Positions 51,594-61,634 of a stretch of 64,000 nt of DNA are shown here, piece by piece (position 1 is the stretch's first letter; every line of letters begins with the position of its first letter). Origin of the DNA: Amycolatopsis sp. 195334CR (GTDB lineage: Bacteria; Actinomycetota; Actinomycetes; Mycobacteriales; Pseudonocardiaceae); NCBI RefSeq assembly GCF_017309385.1, contig NZ_JAFJMJ010000001.1:2666001-2730000 (forward strand), given 5' to 3'. The notes beneath the pieces were generated by a model. It was not told the DNA's origin. It made no database searches and saw only the letters and a program-made list of their open reading frames with translations. The position numbers were made by a program, and so were the translations under genes.

Positions 51594-52246
51594 CCGAGCA
51601 CGAAAGGCAGCTTCGCGGCCAACTCGCCGAGCTCGGCCGTTTCGGCGTCGGTCGGGGTGCGGCGGCCGGTACCGACGAGCAGCGCGTCCTGGTCGGAAAA
51701 CGACGCGGGGAACTTCGTCCCGGCGATTTCCTCCAGCATTTCGCGTGTCCTGGCGAGACCCGCCGCGGGCGGTTGCGCGGCTCCGGGCAGGTGCGCGATC
51801 AGGTCGAGGTGGTGCAGCGTCCACTCCAGGACGTACGCGGAGAGGTAGTCGCCCGCGGTGAGCACCATGTCCTGCGTGCTGACGCGCAGCCCCGGGTCGG
51901 CGAGCACCGCCGCGCGTCCGGCGGCGGACCCGACGTCGTTGAGGTGGAACTTCAGCAGGCCCGGTTCCTGGTACGCGGCAGCCAGCCGGACGATCAGCGC
52001 GTCGAGCGGGTCGTCGCCGGTCGGCGGGGTCTGCGAGACCGCCCAGTAGGTGACGGCGTCGCGGTCCGGTTCGGCTTCGGTGGGCGTGACCAGGGTGATC
52101 AGCACGTCCTGGGCGTCGATCACCAGGTGGCAGACCAGATCGCGGACGAGCCAGCCCGCGCAGCCCGAAGGCCGGGCGAATTCCTCATCGGTGAGTTCGG
52201 CGACCGCCGCGAGCAAAGCCGTCCAGGAGCGCGAAAAGAGATCCAC
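51590..52246 (-). CDS. Maleylpyruvate isomerase-type mycothiol-dependent enzyme
   Basis: 218 residues, DinB-like four-helix bundle of the MDMPI group. FARPSGCAGWLVRDLVCHLVIDAQDVL carries the conserved Trp and metal-binding His (H40 region). LEWTLHHLDLIAHLPG has the second His pair. These proteins use mycothiol as thiol cofactor, or act as metal-dependent transferases. Substrate unknown. The start is ATG 52246, 11 bases after the stop of nothing upstream but next to the kinase gene at 52257. Confidence 0.88.
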   Translation of the reverse strand: MDLFSRSWTALLAAVAELTDEEFARPSGCAGWLVRDLVCHLVIDAQDVLITLVTPTEAEPDRDAVTYWAVSQTPPTGDDPLDALIVRLAAAYQEPGLLKFHLNDVGSAAGRAAVLADPGLRVSTQDMVLTAGDYLSAYVLEWTLHHLDLIAHLPGAAQPPAAGLARTREMLEEIAGTKFPASFSDQDALLVGTGRRTPTDAETAELGELAAKLPFVLG

Positions 52247-52256
52247 ACCGGCCAGG

Positions 52257-54077
52257 TTAGGGCTTCGGCAGCTTCGGGATAACCGCTTTTGCCGCCTCTT
52301 CCGCTTTCGCGCAGGCGTCGCCGCCGGTCGCCGAGTAGTAGGTCAGCCGGACGTTGTCGCCCTCGCGCGCGCTCGGCTTCACGTGCACCCAGGCCAGCGC
52401 GCACAGTTTGGATCCGGAGCTGTTGGTTTCCTTGCGCCGCACGGGAATCCCACCGATATCGACCTCCTCGCCCTCGGTGTCGGGCGCGCCGTGGTCGAGG
52501 CTGATCGACAACGTGTCCTGCGCGGCCCATTCGCAGCGGCGCAACGCCTGCGGCGCGGGTTTCACCGCCGCGCCGACGATCTTCTGGGCGGTGGCGTCGT
52601 CGAGCACCGAGCACGGGTCCACCGGGAGCAGGCTGCCCGGCCACGTCTGCCGGTCGACCACGGGATCGCGCAACCGCTTCAGCGCCTCGGTCATCGCGGT
52701 TTCGGCGATGGCGCACGGATCGCCGTCCCGCGAGGAGTTGTAGATCATCACACTGGACTGGGGTCGGGTGGGCAGCCGGACCATCGCCTCGCAGCCGCCG
52801 CTGATGTCGTTGAGCAGCACGCCCTGTCCGTCGATCACCGTCGGCGAGGTGCGGATGCCGGTGGTCTCCAGCGCGTCGCCGAGCACCAGGTCGAACTCCA
52901 CGCCCTTGGTGCCGGTGTACTTGCAGCGGTGGGTGTACACGGGACGCTCGTCGGGGGTGTACTCGCTGTCGAGCACCTTGCAGGGATCGGCGCGCAGCAG
53001 GCGTTCCGGGGTCAGAGCGTCCTGAATGGACAGTGGTGGTGGGGCGTCGCGCTCGGCCTTCGCCGACTGCGCCACCCGGTAGATCGTCACCGTGCCCGCG
53101 ACCAGCGCCACCGCGAGCACCGCCGCGCTCACCGCCCAGATCCAGCGGCGGCGCTTCTTCGCCGGACGCGGTTTCGGTGGCGGTGGCTGCCAGGCGGGCA
53201 GTGGCAGGGAGAGCGCGGTGCGGACCTCGGCGTCCTGCCGGCGGATCTGTGCGTGGACGTGCTCAGGCCACGGTGTGGTGCCGGGCGGGACGTGGCCGAG
53301 GAAGTCGAGCAATTGCGCCGGAGTCGGGCGGTGCGCGGGATTCTTGGCCAGGCACGGCTCGACGAAGCGGCGGATCTCCGGCGGCACGGCGCTGAGGTCC
53401 GGCTGGTTGTGGACCACGTTGTAGAGGGTCTGCGCGGTGGTGGTGCCGGTGAACGGACCCTGTCCCGTGGCGGCCATGACCATCAGCGCGCCGAAGGAGA
53501 ACACGTCGCTGGCCGGGGTGACCGGCGCGGTCCCGGCCTGCTCGGGCGACATGAACGCGGGTGAGCCGATGATCGCGCCGGTGCCGGTGAGCTCCTGCCC
53601 GTCCTCGACGGCCCTGGCGATGCCGAAGTCGATCACGCGCGGGCCGTCGTCGGTGAGCAGGACGTTGCTGGGCTTGAGGTCGCGGTGGATCAGCCCGGCG
53701 CGGTGGATGTCGAGCAGCGCGGCGGCCAGCCCGGTGGCCAGGTGCCGCAGCGAATCGACCGGCAGTGGCCCGGCTTCCTTCAGCGACGGCCCGGTGACGA
53801 ACACCGACGCCAGCCACGGGGTTTCGGCCTCGGGATCGGCGTCCATCACCGCCGCGGTGTAGGCGCCGGAGACCAGCCGGGAGGTGGCCACCTCCCGGCG
53901 GAACCGCTCGCGGAACCCGGGATCGTGCGCGAACTGGGCGTGCACCTGCTTGACCGCGACCAGCCTGCCGTCGGGCGCGATGCCCAGCAGCACGCGCCCC
54001 ATGCCGCCCTCGCCGAGTGCGGCGATCAGGCGGTACGGGCCGAGCTGGCGTGGTTCGTCGGGGCGAAGCGGCTGCAC
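52257..54077 (-). CDS. Ser/Thr protein kinase with DUF3558-like outer domains (1)
   Basis: 606 residues. Kinase domain about 12-268: GEGGMGRVLL (glycine loop), VAVKQV (Lys), HRDLKPSNVLL (catalytic loop), VIDFGIARA (DFG), and SPAFMSPEQ (APE region). A basic juxtamembrane stretch and one helix (WAVSAAVLAVALVAGTVTIYRV, about 312-333) follow. The outer part has two similar Cys modules (ADPCKVLDSEYTPD...RCKYTG and VDPCSVLDDATAQK...RCEW), like DUF3558 lipoproteins, instead of PASTA repeats. It probably senses an envelope signal. Nine bases separate it from the upstream kinase gene. Confidence 0.93.
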   Translation of the reverse strand: MQPLRPDEPRQLGPYRLIAALGEGGMGRVLLGIAPDGRLVAVKQVHAQFAHDPGFRERFRREVATSRLVSGAYTAAVMDADPEAETPWLASVFVTGPSLKEAGPLPVDSLRHLATGLAAALLDIHRAGLIHRDLKPSNVLLTDDGPRVIDFGIARAVEDGQELTGTGAIIGSPAFMSPEQAGTAPVTPASDVFSFGALMVMAATGQGPFTGTTTAQTLYNVVHNQPDLSAVPPEIRRFVEPCLAKNPAHRPTPAQLLDFLGHVPPGTTPWPEHVHAQIRRQDAEVRTALSLPLPAWQPPPPKPRPAKKRRRWIWAVSAAVLAVALVAGTVTIYRVAQSAKAERDAPPPLSIQDALTPERLLRADPCKVLDSEYTPDERPVYTHRCKYTGTKGVEFDLVLGDALETTGIRTSPTVIDGQGVLLNDISGGCEAMVRLPTRPQSSVMIYNSSRDGDPCAIAETAMTEALKRLRDPVVDRQTWPGSLLPVDPCSVLDDATAQKIVGAAVKPAPQALRRCEWAAQDTLSISLDHGAPDTEGEEVDIGGIPVRRKETNSSGSKLCALAWVHVKPSAREGDNVRLTYYSATGGDACAKAEEAAKAVIPKLPKP

Positions 54078-54086
54078 GGCGCGACT

Positions 54087-55964
<1,878 letters not shown>

Positions 55965-56122
55965 GACTCTCCCCACGCTCCTGGGCCCCGATGCTACAAA
56001 CACCTCAGTGGGGGAAAGCACGCGCGAGGTGCGGCGGAAGTTCTAAAGTGGGCGCGGGAACCGCCGCCGGGGCAGCCACGTCTGATCCGACGGACGAAGC
56101 TTGGCGAAGGGGATGACCAGAC

Positions 56123-56434
56123 GTGCCTGTGTACGACTCGGAGTCGATGGGGATCGCGGCGCGGCGGGTGGCGAAGCTGCGCGACGAATTCGACAAGTCC
56201 AAGGGCAAGGTCATGCCGGTCGAGGGGGAGCACAACCCGTTCGGCAGCATGGGCGGTTCGGAGGACGTCAAGGGCGCACTCGGCGGTTTCCAGACCGGCG
56301 TGCACTCGGAGTTCGAGGCCGGGGGCCAGCTGATGACCTCACTGAGCGACGCCCTGCTGCGGGCCGCCGGCCTGATCGCGGAGAACGACCAGGCCTCCGG
56401 TGAGGCCATCGCCCGGCAACAACGCCAGGCCTGA
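56123..56434 (+). CDS. EspC/WXG100-like small ESX protein
   Basis: 103 residues, helical, no signal. VYDSESMGIAARRVAKLRDEFDKSKGK forms helix 1, DVKGALGGFQTGVHSEFEAGG the turn, and LMTSLSDALLRAAGLIAENDQASGEAIA helix 2. The final IAEND holds the position of the YxxxD export signal, with Ile replacing Tyr. EspC-type proteins are small ESX substrates or partners. GTG 56123 is the only start. It precedes the WXG100-transglycosylase gene by 28 bases, so the two are probably one transcript. Confidence 0.75.
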   Translation: MPVYDSESMGIAARRVAKLRDEFDKSKGKVMPVEGEHNPFGSMGGSEDVKGALGGFQTGVHSEFEAGGQLMTSLSDALLRAAGLIAENDQASGEAIARQQRQA

Positions 56435-56462
56435 GAAGAAACTGGCGTAAGGGGGTCGAATC

Positions 56463-57578
56463 ATGGGCGCACTCGGATTGCCGGCGGAATGGCCGGAGGT
56501 CGAGAACAAGGCCAAAGAGGTCGAAAAGGTCAATCCGGCCACCATTCAGAAGGCGGCCGACGAATTCAAGGAAGCCGGCGCGAATGCCGACGACCACGCC
56601 GCCGAGCTGAAGAACGCCGCGGCCGGCCTGCAGGACGGGGTCTGGGACGGCCCGGCGGCCGACGAGTTCTTCGCCTACGTGGCCAAGGTCGGGGACGCGG
56701 GCAAGAAGTTCAAGGACAAGCTCGACGAGGTCGCCACCGAGCTCGAAGGCCTGCAGAAGGACCTCACCGAGATCAAGCGCAAGATCGAGACCACCCGCGA
56801 CGACGCGAAGAAGAAGATCGACGACAAGATCGCGGCCACCGACACGGCGGTCGCCCAGGCCCAGCAGCAGGCCCAGAACGGGCAGACGCCGAACCCGAGC
56901 CCGGACGCGATCATCGCCGCCGCCAAGGCGGAGAACGACACCACCGCCAGCAACGCCAAGACCGACATCGAGAACCTGCTCGCCGAGGCCGACAAGAAGA
57001 TCGCCAAGTCACAGGAGCTGATGAAGAAGGAGATCGAGGGCGGTTTCTCCTCGGTCACCCCGCCCGGGACCGCCAGCGGTGGCTCCAGCGGCCACAACGG
57101 CGGTGGCGGCGGCAGCTCCGGCGGTGGTGGCGGCTCGTCCAGCGGCGGGGGCGGGAGCTCCTCGGGCGGTGGTGGCGGCCTCGGCCCGAGCGGTGGCCCG
57201 CCGTCCAGCGGACCGCCGCCCGGCAACGTGGACCAGTGGATCCGCGAGGCCATCAAGATCCTCCAGGCCAACGGCATCCCGGTCACCGAGGACAACATCG
57301 ACGAGATCTGGACGATCATCGAGAAGGAGTCCGGCGGCGACCCCCACGCGATCAACAACTGGGACTCCAACGCGGCCAAGGGCACCCCGTCCAAGGGCTT
57401 GATGCAGTGCATCGACCCGACCTTCCAGGCCCACAAGCTGCCCGGCCACGACGACATCTACAACCCGGTGGACAACATCATCGCGGGCGTCCGCTACACC
57501 TTCGACCGCTACGGCGGCTTCGAAGGCCACCCCGGCCTGAAGGCGATGGCCGGCGGCGGCGGGTACCAGGGCTACTGA
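56463..57578 (+). CDS. WXG100-domain protein fused to a transglycosylase SLT domain
   Basis: 371 residues. Residues 1-100 form a WXG100-like helical hairpin with VWDG (60-63). A coiled coil follows (about 90-192), then a Gly/Ser-rich flexible linker (204-254). The C-terminal SLT domain (256-360) has IIEKESGGDP with catalytic Glu289, GLMQ (312-315), DPTFQAHKLPGHDDIYNP and NIIAGVRYTFDRYGG. The architecture predicts an ESX-exported peptidoglycan lytic enzyme for growth, for passage of the secretion machine, or against competitors. It converges on an L,D-transpeptidase gene with a 10-base gap. Confidence 0.88.
   Translation: MGALGLPAEWPEVENKAKEVEKVNPATIQKAADEFKEAGANADDHAAELKNAAAGLQDGVWDGPAADEFFAYVAKVGDAGKKFKDKLDEVATELEGLQKDLTEIKRKIETTRDDAKKKIDDKIAATDTAVAQAQQQAQNGQTPNPSPDAIIAAAKAENDTTASNAKTDIENLLAEADKKIAKSQELMKKEIEGGFSSVTPPGTASGGSSGHNGGGGGSSGGGGGSSSGGGGSSSGGGGGLGPSGGPPSSGPPPGNVDQWIREAIKILQANGIPVTEDNIDEIWTIIEKESGGDPHAINNWDSNAAKGTPSKGLMQCIDPTFQAHKLPGHDDIYNPVDNIIAGVRYTFDRYGGFEGHPGLKAMAGGGGYQGY
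57073..57225 (+). repeat. Gly/Ser linker repeat region
   Basis: Imperfect GGTGGTGGCGGC / AGCTCC-type units encode runs of GGGGGSSSGGGG. It lies between the coiled coil and the SLT domain and may vary in length among strains. Confidence 0.7.
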
Positions 57579-57588
57579 GCCCGTCGCG

Positions 57589-58203
57589 TCAGCGCACGAC
57601 CTGCACCGGGTCCCCGACCTTCAGCGTGGAGAAGTACTTCGCCGAGGCGCCGGGCGACAGGTGGATGCAGCCGTGCGACTGCTGCGACAGGCTGCCCGAG
57701 TGGAACGCGATGCCGGGTACGAAGAACACCGAGTTCGGCATCGGCGCGTCGAACTGCCTGCTGTGGTAGTTCTTCACCTTCGAGATCACGCTGAACGTGC
57801 CGAGCGGCGTGGGGTAGCCCTTCTTGCCCGCGGTGATCGGCACCGGCCCGTAGACCACCTTGCCGTCGCGGATGATCCAGGTCTTCTTCGCCGAGAGGTC
57901 CACGCACGCGCCCGAGCTGATCGAGCACGGGACCCCGGCGGCGGGCTTGGGCTTGTCCACCGGCTTCGGCTTGGGCTTCGTGGTGCTCGGTTTCGGCTTC
58001 GAGGATGACGTCGGCGGCGGTGGGGGCGTGCTGGACGGCGTCTCCACCGGCACCGAGGACGGCGACGGCGTCGTCGTGGTCACCACCGGCGTCGTCGTGG
58101 TCGCCACGGGCGCCGCGGCCGGAGCCGCCGATCCCCCGCCCGAGCAGGCACCGAGCACCGCGGCCGCGGCCACCCCGGTCACCGCCGAGATCAGCTTCTT
58201 CAC
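57589..58203 (-). CDS. Secreted L,D-transpeptidase (YkuD)
   Basis: 204 residues. Signal/lipoprotein-like N-terminus MKKLISAVTGVAAAAVLGACSGGG with Cys20, then a Thr/Pro-rich stalk with PKPKP, then YkuD. VDLSAKKTWIIRDGKVVYGPVPITAG starts the domain, and FHSGSLSQQSHGCIHLSPGASAKYF holds the catalytic Cys and the preceding His. It forms 3-3 crosslinks or attaches proteins to peptidoglycan outside the membrane. Convergent with the transglycosylase gene, so the two wall enzymes share their 3' ends but not a promoter. Confidence 0.92.
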   Translation of the reverse strand: MKKLISAVTGVAAAAVLGACSGGGSAAPAAAPVATTTTPVVTTTTPSPSSVPVETPSSTPPPPPTSSSKPKPSTTKPKPKPVDKPKPAAGVPCSISSGACVDLSAKKTWIIRDGKVVYGPVPITAGKKGYPTPLGTFSVISKVKNYHSRQFDAPMPNSVFFVPGIAFHSGSLSQQSHGCIHLSPGASAKYFSTLKVGDPVQVVR

Positions 58204-58304
58204 CGTAACCCCCAGAAGGTCGCCTACCCAGTGGAAGACGCCATAACCCCAGTTCAGTTGCCTCCGCGGAGATCACGCTTGCGCAACGCGCCTACGCTCC
58301 ACCC

Positions 58305-59480
58305 ATGGCCACGTTCCCCGGTCCGGCCCGGCGCGCCGACGTTCCCCCGTTCCACGTGATGGATGTGCTGTCCGCGGCGCAGGCCCGCCAGCGTTCCCAC
58401 GGCGACGTCGTTTCGCTCGCCGCGGGCCAGCCCACCGCCGGCGCGCCCCGCCCGGTGCGGGAGGCCGCCGAGAAGGCGCTCCACGACGACAACCTCGGCT
58501 ACACCGTCCAGCTCGGCATCCCGGAACTGCGCGAAGCCATCGCCGAGCACTACGACCGCCAGTACTCGCTCGAGGTCGGCGCCGAGGACGTGATCGTCAC
58601 GACCGGCTCGTCCGGCGGTTTCCTGCTCTCGTTCCTGTCCGCCTTCGACCCCGGCGACCGGGTCGCGATGGCCAGGCCCGGCTACCCCGCCTACCGCAAC
58701 CTGCTCACCTCGCTCGGCTGCGAGGTGGTCGAGTTCGGGGTGGACGCGAGCACCCGCTTCCAGCCGACCGTGGACCTGCTCGACCAGCTCGGCCCGATCA
58801 AGGGGCTGATCGTGGCCAGCCCGACCAATCCGGCGGGCACCGTGCTGCCGCCGGGTGAGCTGGCCGCCATCGCCGGCTGGTGCTCCTCGCACGGCGTCCA
58901 GCTGATCAGCGACGAGATCTACCACGGCATCACCTACGACACCGAGGCCGCGTGCGCCTGGCAGAGTTCGACCGAGGCGCTGGTGCTCGGCTCGTTCTCC
59001 AAGTACTTCGCGATGACCGGCTGGCGGCTGGGCTGGATGCTGGTGCCGCAGCGGCTGCACCGCGCGGTCGACGTGCTGACCGGCAACTTCACCATCTGCC
59101 CGCCCGCGCTCGCCCAGCAGGCCGCGCTCGCCGCCTTCCACCCCGAGTCCTACGCCGAACTGGACGGCCACGTGGCGCACTACCGCGCCAACCGCGACCA
59201 CCTGCTCGACGGCCTGCGGAGCATCGGCCTGGACGTCGCGGCCCCGGTCGACGGCGCCTTCTACGCCTACGTCGACGTGTCCGCGTACACCGACGACAGC
59301 CTCAGCTGGTGCCAGCGCCTGCTCGCCGACACCGGCCTGGCGATCACCCCCGGCATCGACTTCGACCCGGTGGACGGCGGCAAGTTCGTCCGGCTGTCCT
59401 TCGCCGGTGCCCGTGAAGATCTCACCGAAGCCGTGCGCCGGCTGGGCGGCTGGCTCGGGGGAACCCCGGCTTTTCCCTGA
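58305..59480 (+). CDS. PLP-dependent aminotransferase (class I/II)
   Basis: 391 residues. FHVMDVLSAAQAR at the start, SLAAGQPTAGAP, NLGYTVQLGIPELREAIAEHY, VTTGSSGGFLL, SPTNPAGTVL, SDEIYHGITYD, and LGSFSKYFAMTGWRLGW, in which Lys of SFSK is the PLP Lys. The C-terminal KFVRLSFAGAREDL binds the carboxylate. Substrate uncertain: aspartate- or aromatic-type enzymes both have this pattern. ATG 58305 start. Confidence 0.92.
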   Translation: MATFPGPARRADVPPFHVMDVLSAAQARQRSHGDVVSLAAGQPTAGAPRPVREAAEKALHDDNLGYTVQLGIPELREAIAEHYDRQYSLEVGAEDVIVTTGSSGGFLLSFLSAFDPGDRVAMARPGYPAYRNLLTSLGCEVVEFGVDASTRFQPTVDLLDQLGPIKGLIVASPTNPAGTVLPPGELAAIAGWCSSHGVQLISDEIYHGITYDTEAACAWQSSTEALVLGSFSKYFAMTGWRLGWMLVPQRLHRAVDVLTGNFTICPPALAQQAALAAFHPESYAELDGHVAHYRANRDHLLDGLRSIGLDVAAPVDGAFYAYVDVSAYTDDSLSWCQRLLADTGLAITPGIDFDPVDGGKFVRLSFAGAREDLTEAVRRLGGWLGGTPAFP

Positions 59481-59557
59481 ACGTTGCCCTGGTGACGGGC
59501 TGATCGGCCACCCGCCGTGGGAGCCTGGGGGCACGTCAAGCGATACCGGAGGAAGCC

Positions 59558-59731
59558 ATGTTCTGGAAGATCGTCGGCGCGCTGATCGTCATCTGGCTGG
59601 CGTTCACCGTGCTCGGATTCGTGGTCAAGGGCCTGTTCTGGCTGGCCGTCATCGGCGGGGTGCTCTTCGTCGGCACCGCGGCCTACGGTGCGATCAAGGG
59701 CAAGAGCGACCCGAAGCGCCTGCGTTCCTGA
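59558..59731 (+). CDS. Small two-helix membrane protein
   Basis: 57 residues: MFWKIVGALIVIWLAFTVLG and a second helix (LFWLAVIGGVLFVGTAAYG) close together, with a basic tail (KGKSDPKRLRS). GGAGG lies five bases before ATG 59558. The good ribosome-binding site and hydrophobicity support a real protein. Function unknown. Confidence 0.75.
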   Translation: MFWKIVGALIVIWLAFTVLGFVVKGLFWLAVIGGVLFVGTAAYGAIKGKSDPKRLRS

Positions 59732-59801
59732 GCCGTTGTGAGTGGCCCCCGTCACCTGACAAGCTGTACGCGCACGTACACGCTGCGGAGGGGACGGGGC
59801 G

Positions 59802-60161
59802 ATGGGTTCGAGCGGACTGGTCTTCTCGCCGCTGTCGATCGTGCTCGCCGCGGTGTTCTGCGCGGCGGGCGGGTCGAAGCTCGCCGGCGCGCCCGCGATG
59901 CGGCAGACGGCGGCCCACCTGCGGATCAGCCCGGCCACGGACAAGCTGGTCGGCGCGCTCGAACTGGCCGCCGTCGCGGCGCTGATCGTCGGGTTCTGGG
60001 CGGTCGGGCTGGCCATCGCCGCTTCGGCCGGCCTGGTCCTGCTGATGCTCGGGGCGGTGCTGGCCCACCGCCGGGTTGACGACCAGCTGGGCCGGTACAT
60101 GCCCGCGCTGGTGCTGGGCCTGCTCGCGGCGGGGAACGTGGTGCTGTTGACTGTCAGTTAA
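59802..60161 (+). CDS. DoxX-like membrane protein
   Basis: 119 residues with four hydrophobic segments. FCAAGGSKLAGAPAMRQTAAHLRISPATDKLVGALELAAVAALIVGF is the DoxX-type pattern (GxxKL and EL-A). DoxX proteins are quinone-linked or redox membrane proteins, with some involved in thiosulphate or oxidative stress. ATG 59802 behind GGGACGGGGCG. The end overlaps the DUF574 methyltransferase gene by four bases. Confidence 0.85.
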   Translation: MGSSGLVFSPLSIVLAAVFCAAGGSKLAGAPAMRQTAAHLRISPATDKLVGALELAAVAALIVGFWAVGLAIAASAGLVLLMLGAVLAHRRVDDQLGRYMPALVLGLLAAGNVVLLTVS

Positions 60162-60949
60162 TCCTTGCGGGCGACCCCGCACAGGTGCGTCTCGTGGGCG
60201 TCGGACAGGGGGCGCATGCGCGGCCCGTCCGGCCACCACTGGTGCGCGTGGACCAGCCCGGGTTCGAGGATCCGCAGCCCGTCGAACAACTCGGTGATCT
60301 GCTCGCGCGAACGCGCGACCGCTTGCAGCGGCGTGCCTTCGTACAGCTTCAGCAGCTCCCGCGCCGCCGGGCTCTCGTTGTGCAGGTGCGTGAGCAGCAG
60401 GTAGGACCCGGGCGCGAGCGCGTCCACGTAGCCGTGCAGCACCTTCTTGGCCTGGTCGAGGTCCTCGAGGTGGTGCAGCATCGCGTTGGCCACCAGGCCC
60501 ACCGGCTGGTCCAGGTCCAGGTGCACGGCCAGGTCGGCGAGCGTGCCTGCCGGATCGGTGAAGTCGCAGCCGAGGAAGTGCGTGGAGTCGTAGTCCACCA
60601 GCCGCGCCCGGCCGTGGGCCAGCACCAGCGGGTCGTTGTCCACGTAGGCCACCCGCGCGCGCGGGTGGAACTGCTGCACCACGCGGTGGATGGGCGGCGC
60701 GGAGGGCAGGCCGGAGCCGAGGTCGGCGAACTGCGCGACCCCCGCGCGCTCGGCGAGGAAGCGCACCGCCCGCAGCATCCACAGCTGGAGTTCCTTGGCC
60801 GCCGCCGGGGCGCCGGGCACGACTTCGAGCACCCGCCGCAACAACTCCCGGTCGGCTTCGTAGTTGTCCGCGCCGCCGAGCAGCGCGTCGTGGAAGCGGG
60901 CCTGGTTGGGCTGCGAGTAGTCGATCGGCACCGGGCCGGGGCCGGGCAT
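60158..60949 (-). CDS. SAM-dependent methyltransferase (DUF574 type)
   Basis: 263 residues. IDYSQPNQARFHDALLGGADNYEADRELL at the N-terminus is the DUF574 hallmark. VAQFADLGSGLPSAPPIHRV is a SAM-binding strand variant, and YVDNDPLVLAHGRARL is the motif 2 Asp. This family is numerous in streptomycetes and Pseudonocardiales and often linked to regulatory or Bld-type systems, but targets are unknown. ATG 60949 start. Divergent from nothing near; convergent with DoxX gene. Confidence 0.9.
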   Translation of the reverse strand: MPGPGPVPIDYSQPNQARFHDALLGGADNYEADRELLRRVLEVVPGAPAAAKELQLWMLRAVRFLAERAGVAQFADLGSGLPSAPPIHRVVQQFHPRARVAYVDNDPLVLAHGRARLVDYDSTHFLGCDFTDPAGTLADLAVHLDLDQPVGLVANAMLHHLEDLDQAKKVLHGYVDALAPGSYLLLTHLHNESPAARELLKLYEGTPLQAVARSREQITELFDGLRILEPGLVHAHQWWPDGPRMRPLSDAHETHLCGVARKD

Positions 60950-61011
60950 GCGGACACCTCAGAACTGTGACGGGGGCAACACCGAGTACTTACTCTATGA
61001 CGTCCCGCTCA

Positions 61012-61623
61012 TCAACTGAACGGCAGCGGCCCTTCAGTACCCTTCCAGCCCAACTGCGCCCGGGCTTTTCCACTCCCGGTCCACCTTTCCGCGCGCAGCC
61101 CCGCTGCGATGGCGCCGTCCACGTTCACCTGGCGATCGTCGAAGAAGAGGCATTCCTCGCCGCGGGCGCCGAGCCGGTCGAGCAGTGCGCGGAAAATCGC
61201 TGGATCGGGTTTGAGCACCCCGAGGTCGCCGGAAAAGACGAGGTGCCGGAAATGCCGCGCCCACTCCTGCCGCTCCACGTGCCTGCCCATCGACGGCGCC
61301 GCGTTGGACAGCAGGGCCAGCGGCACCCCGGCCTCGTCCAGTTCCGCCAGCAGGGCCAGGGTTTCCGGGTCGGTCCGCGACCAGCCGCCGATGTCCAGCG
61401 CGGTGAGTTCGGCGGAGAAATCCGCGTCCACCTCGACGCCGAGGTCGGCGCCGATGGCGCCCCAGTATTCGAGGTCGCTGGCACCGGCGTCGTAGGCGTC
61501 GCGGTGTTTCCAGTACGCCGGTTCGAAATCACCGAGGGCGGCGCGGTAACGCGTGGCGAGTTCCGGCAGCGCCTCGGTGCGCCGGACGATCACCTCGCCG
61601 AAATCGAAGACCACCCAGTTCAT
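61012..61623 (-). CDS. HAD-family hydrolase
   Basis: 203 residues. Motif I is VVFDFGEVIVRR (about 4-15), with DFG in place of the usual DxDG/T: the first Asp is present, but the second is Glu (D-F-G-E). Motif II LLSNA, motif III KPDPAIF and motif IV CLFFDDRQVN. The order is normal, so it is probably an active phosphatase or haloacid dehalogenase of the YihX/YjjG group. ATG 61623 start. Follows the threonine aldolase gene by 11 bases in the same direction. Confidence 0.87.
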   Translation of the reverse strand: MNWVVFDFGEVIVRRTEALPELATRYRAALGDFEPAYWKHRDAYDAGASDLEYWGAIGADLGVEVDADFSAELTALDIGGWSRTDPETLALLAELDEAGVPLALLSNAAPSMGRHVERQEWARHFRHLVFSGDLGVLKPDPAIFRALLDRLGARGEECLFFDDRQVNVDGAIAAGLRAERWTGSGKARAQLGWKGTEGPLPFS

Positions 61624-61634
61624 CGTGGTTCCTT

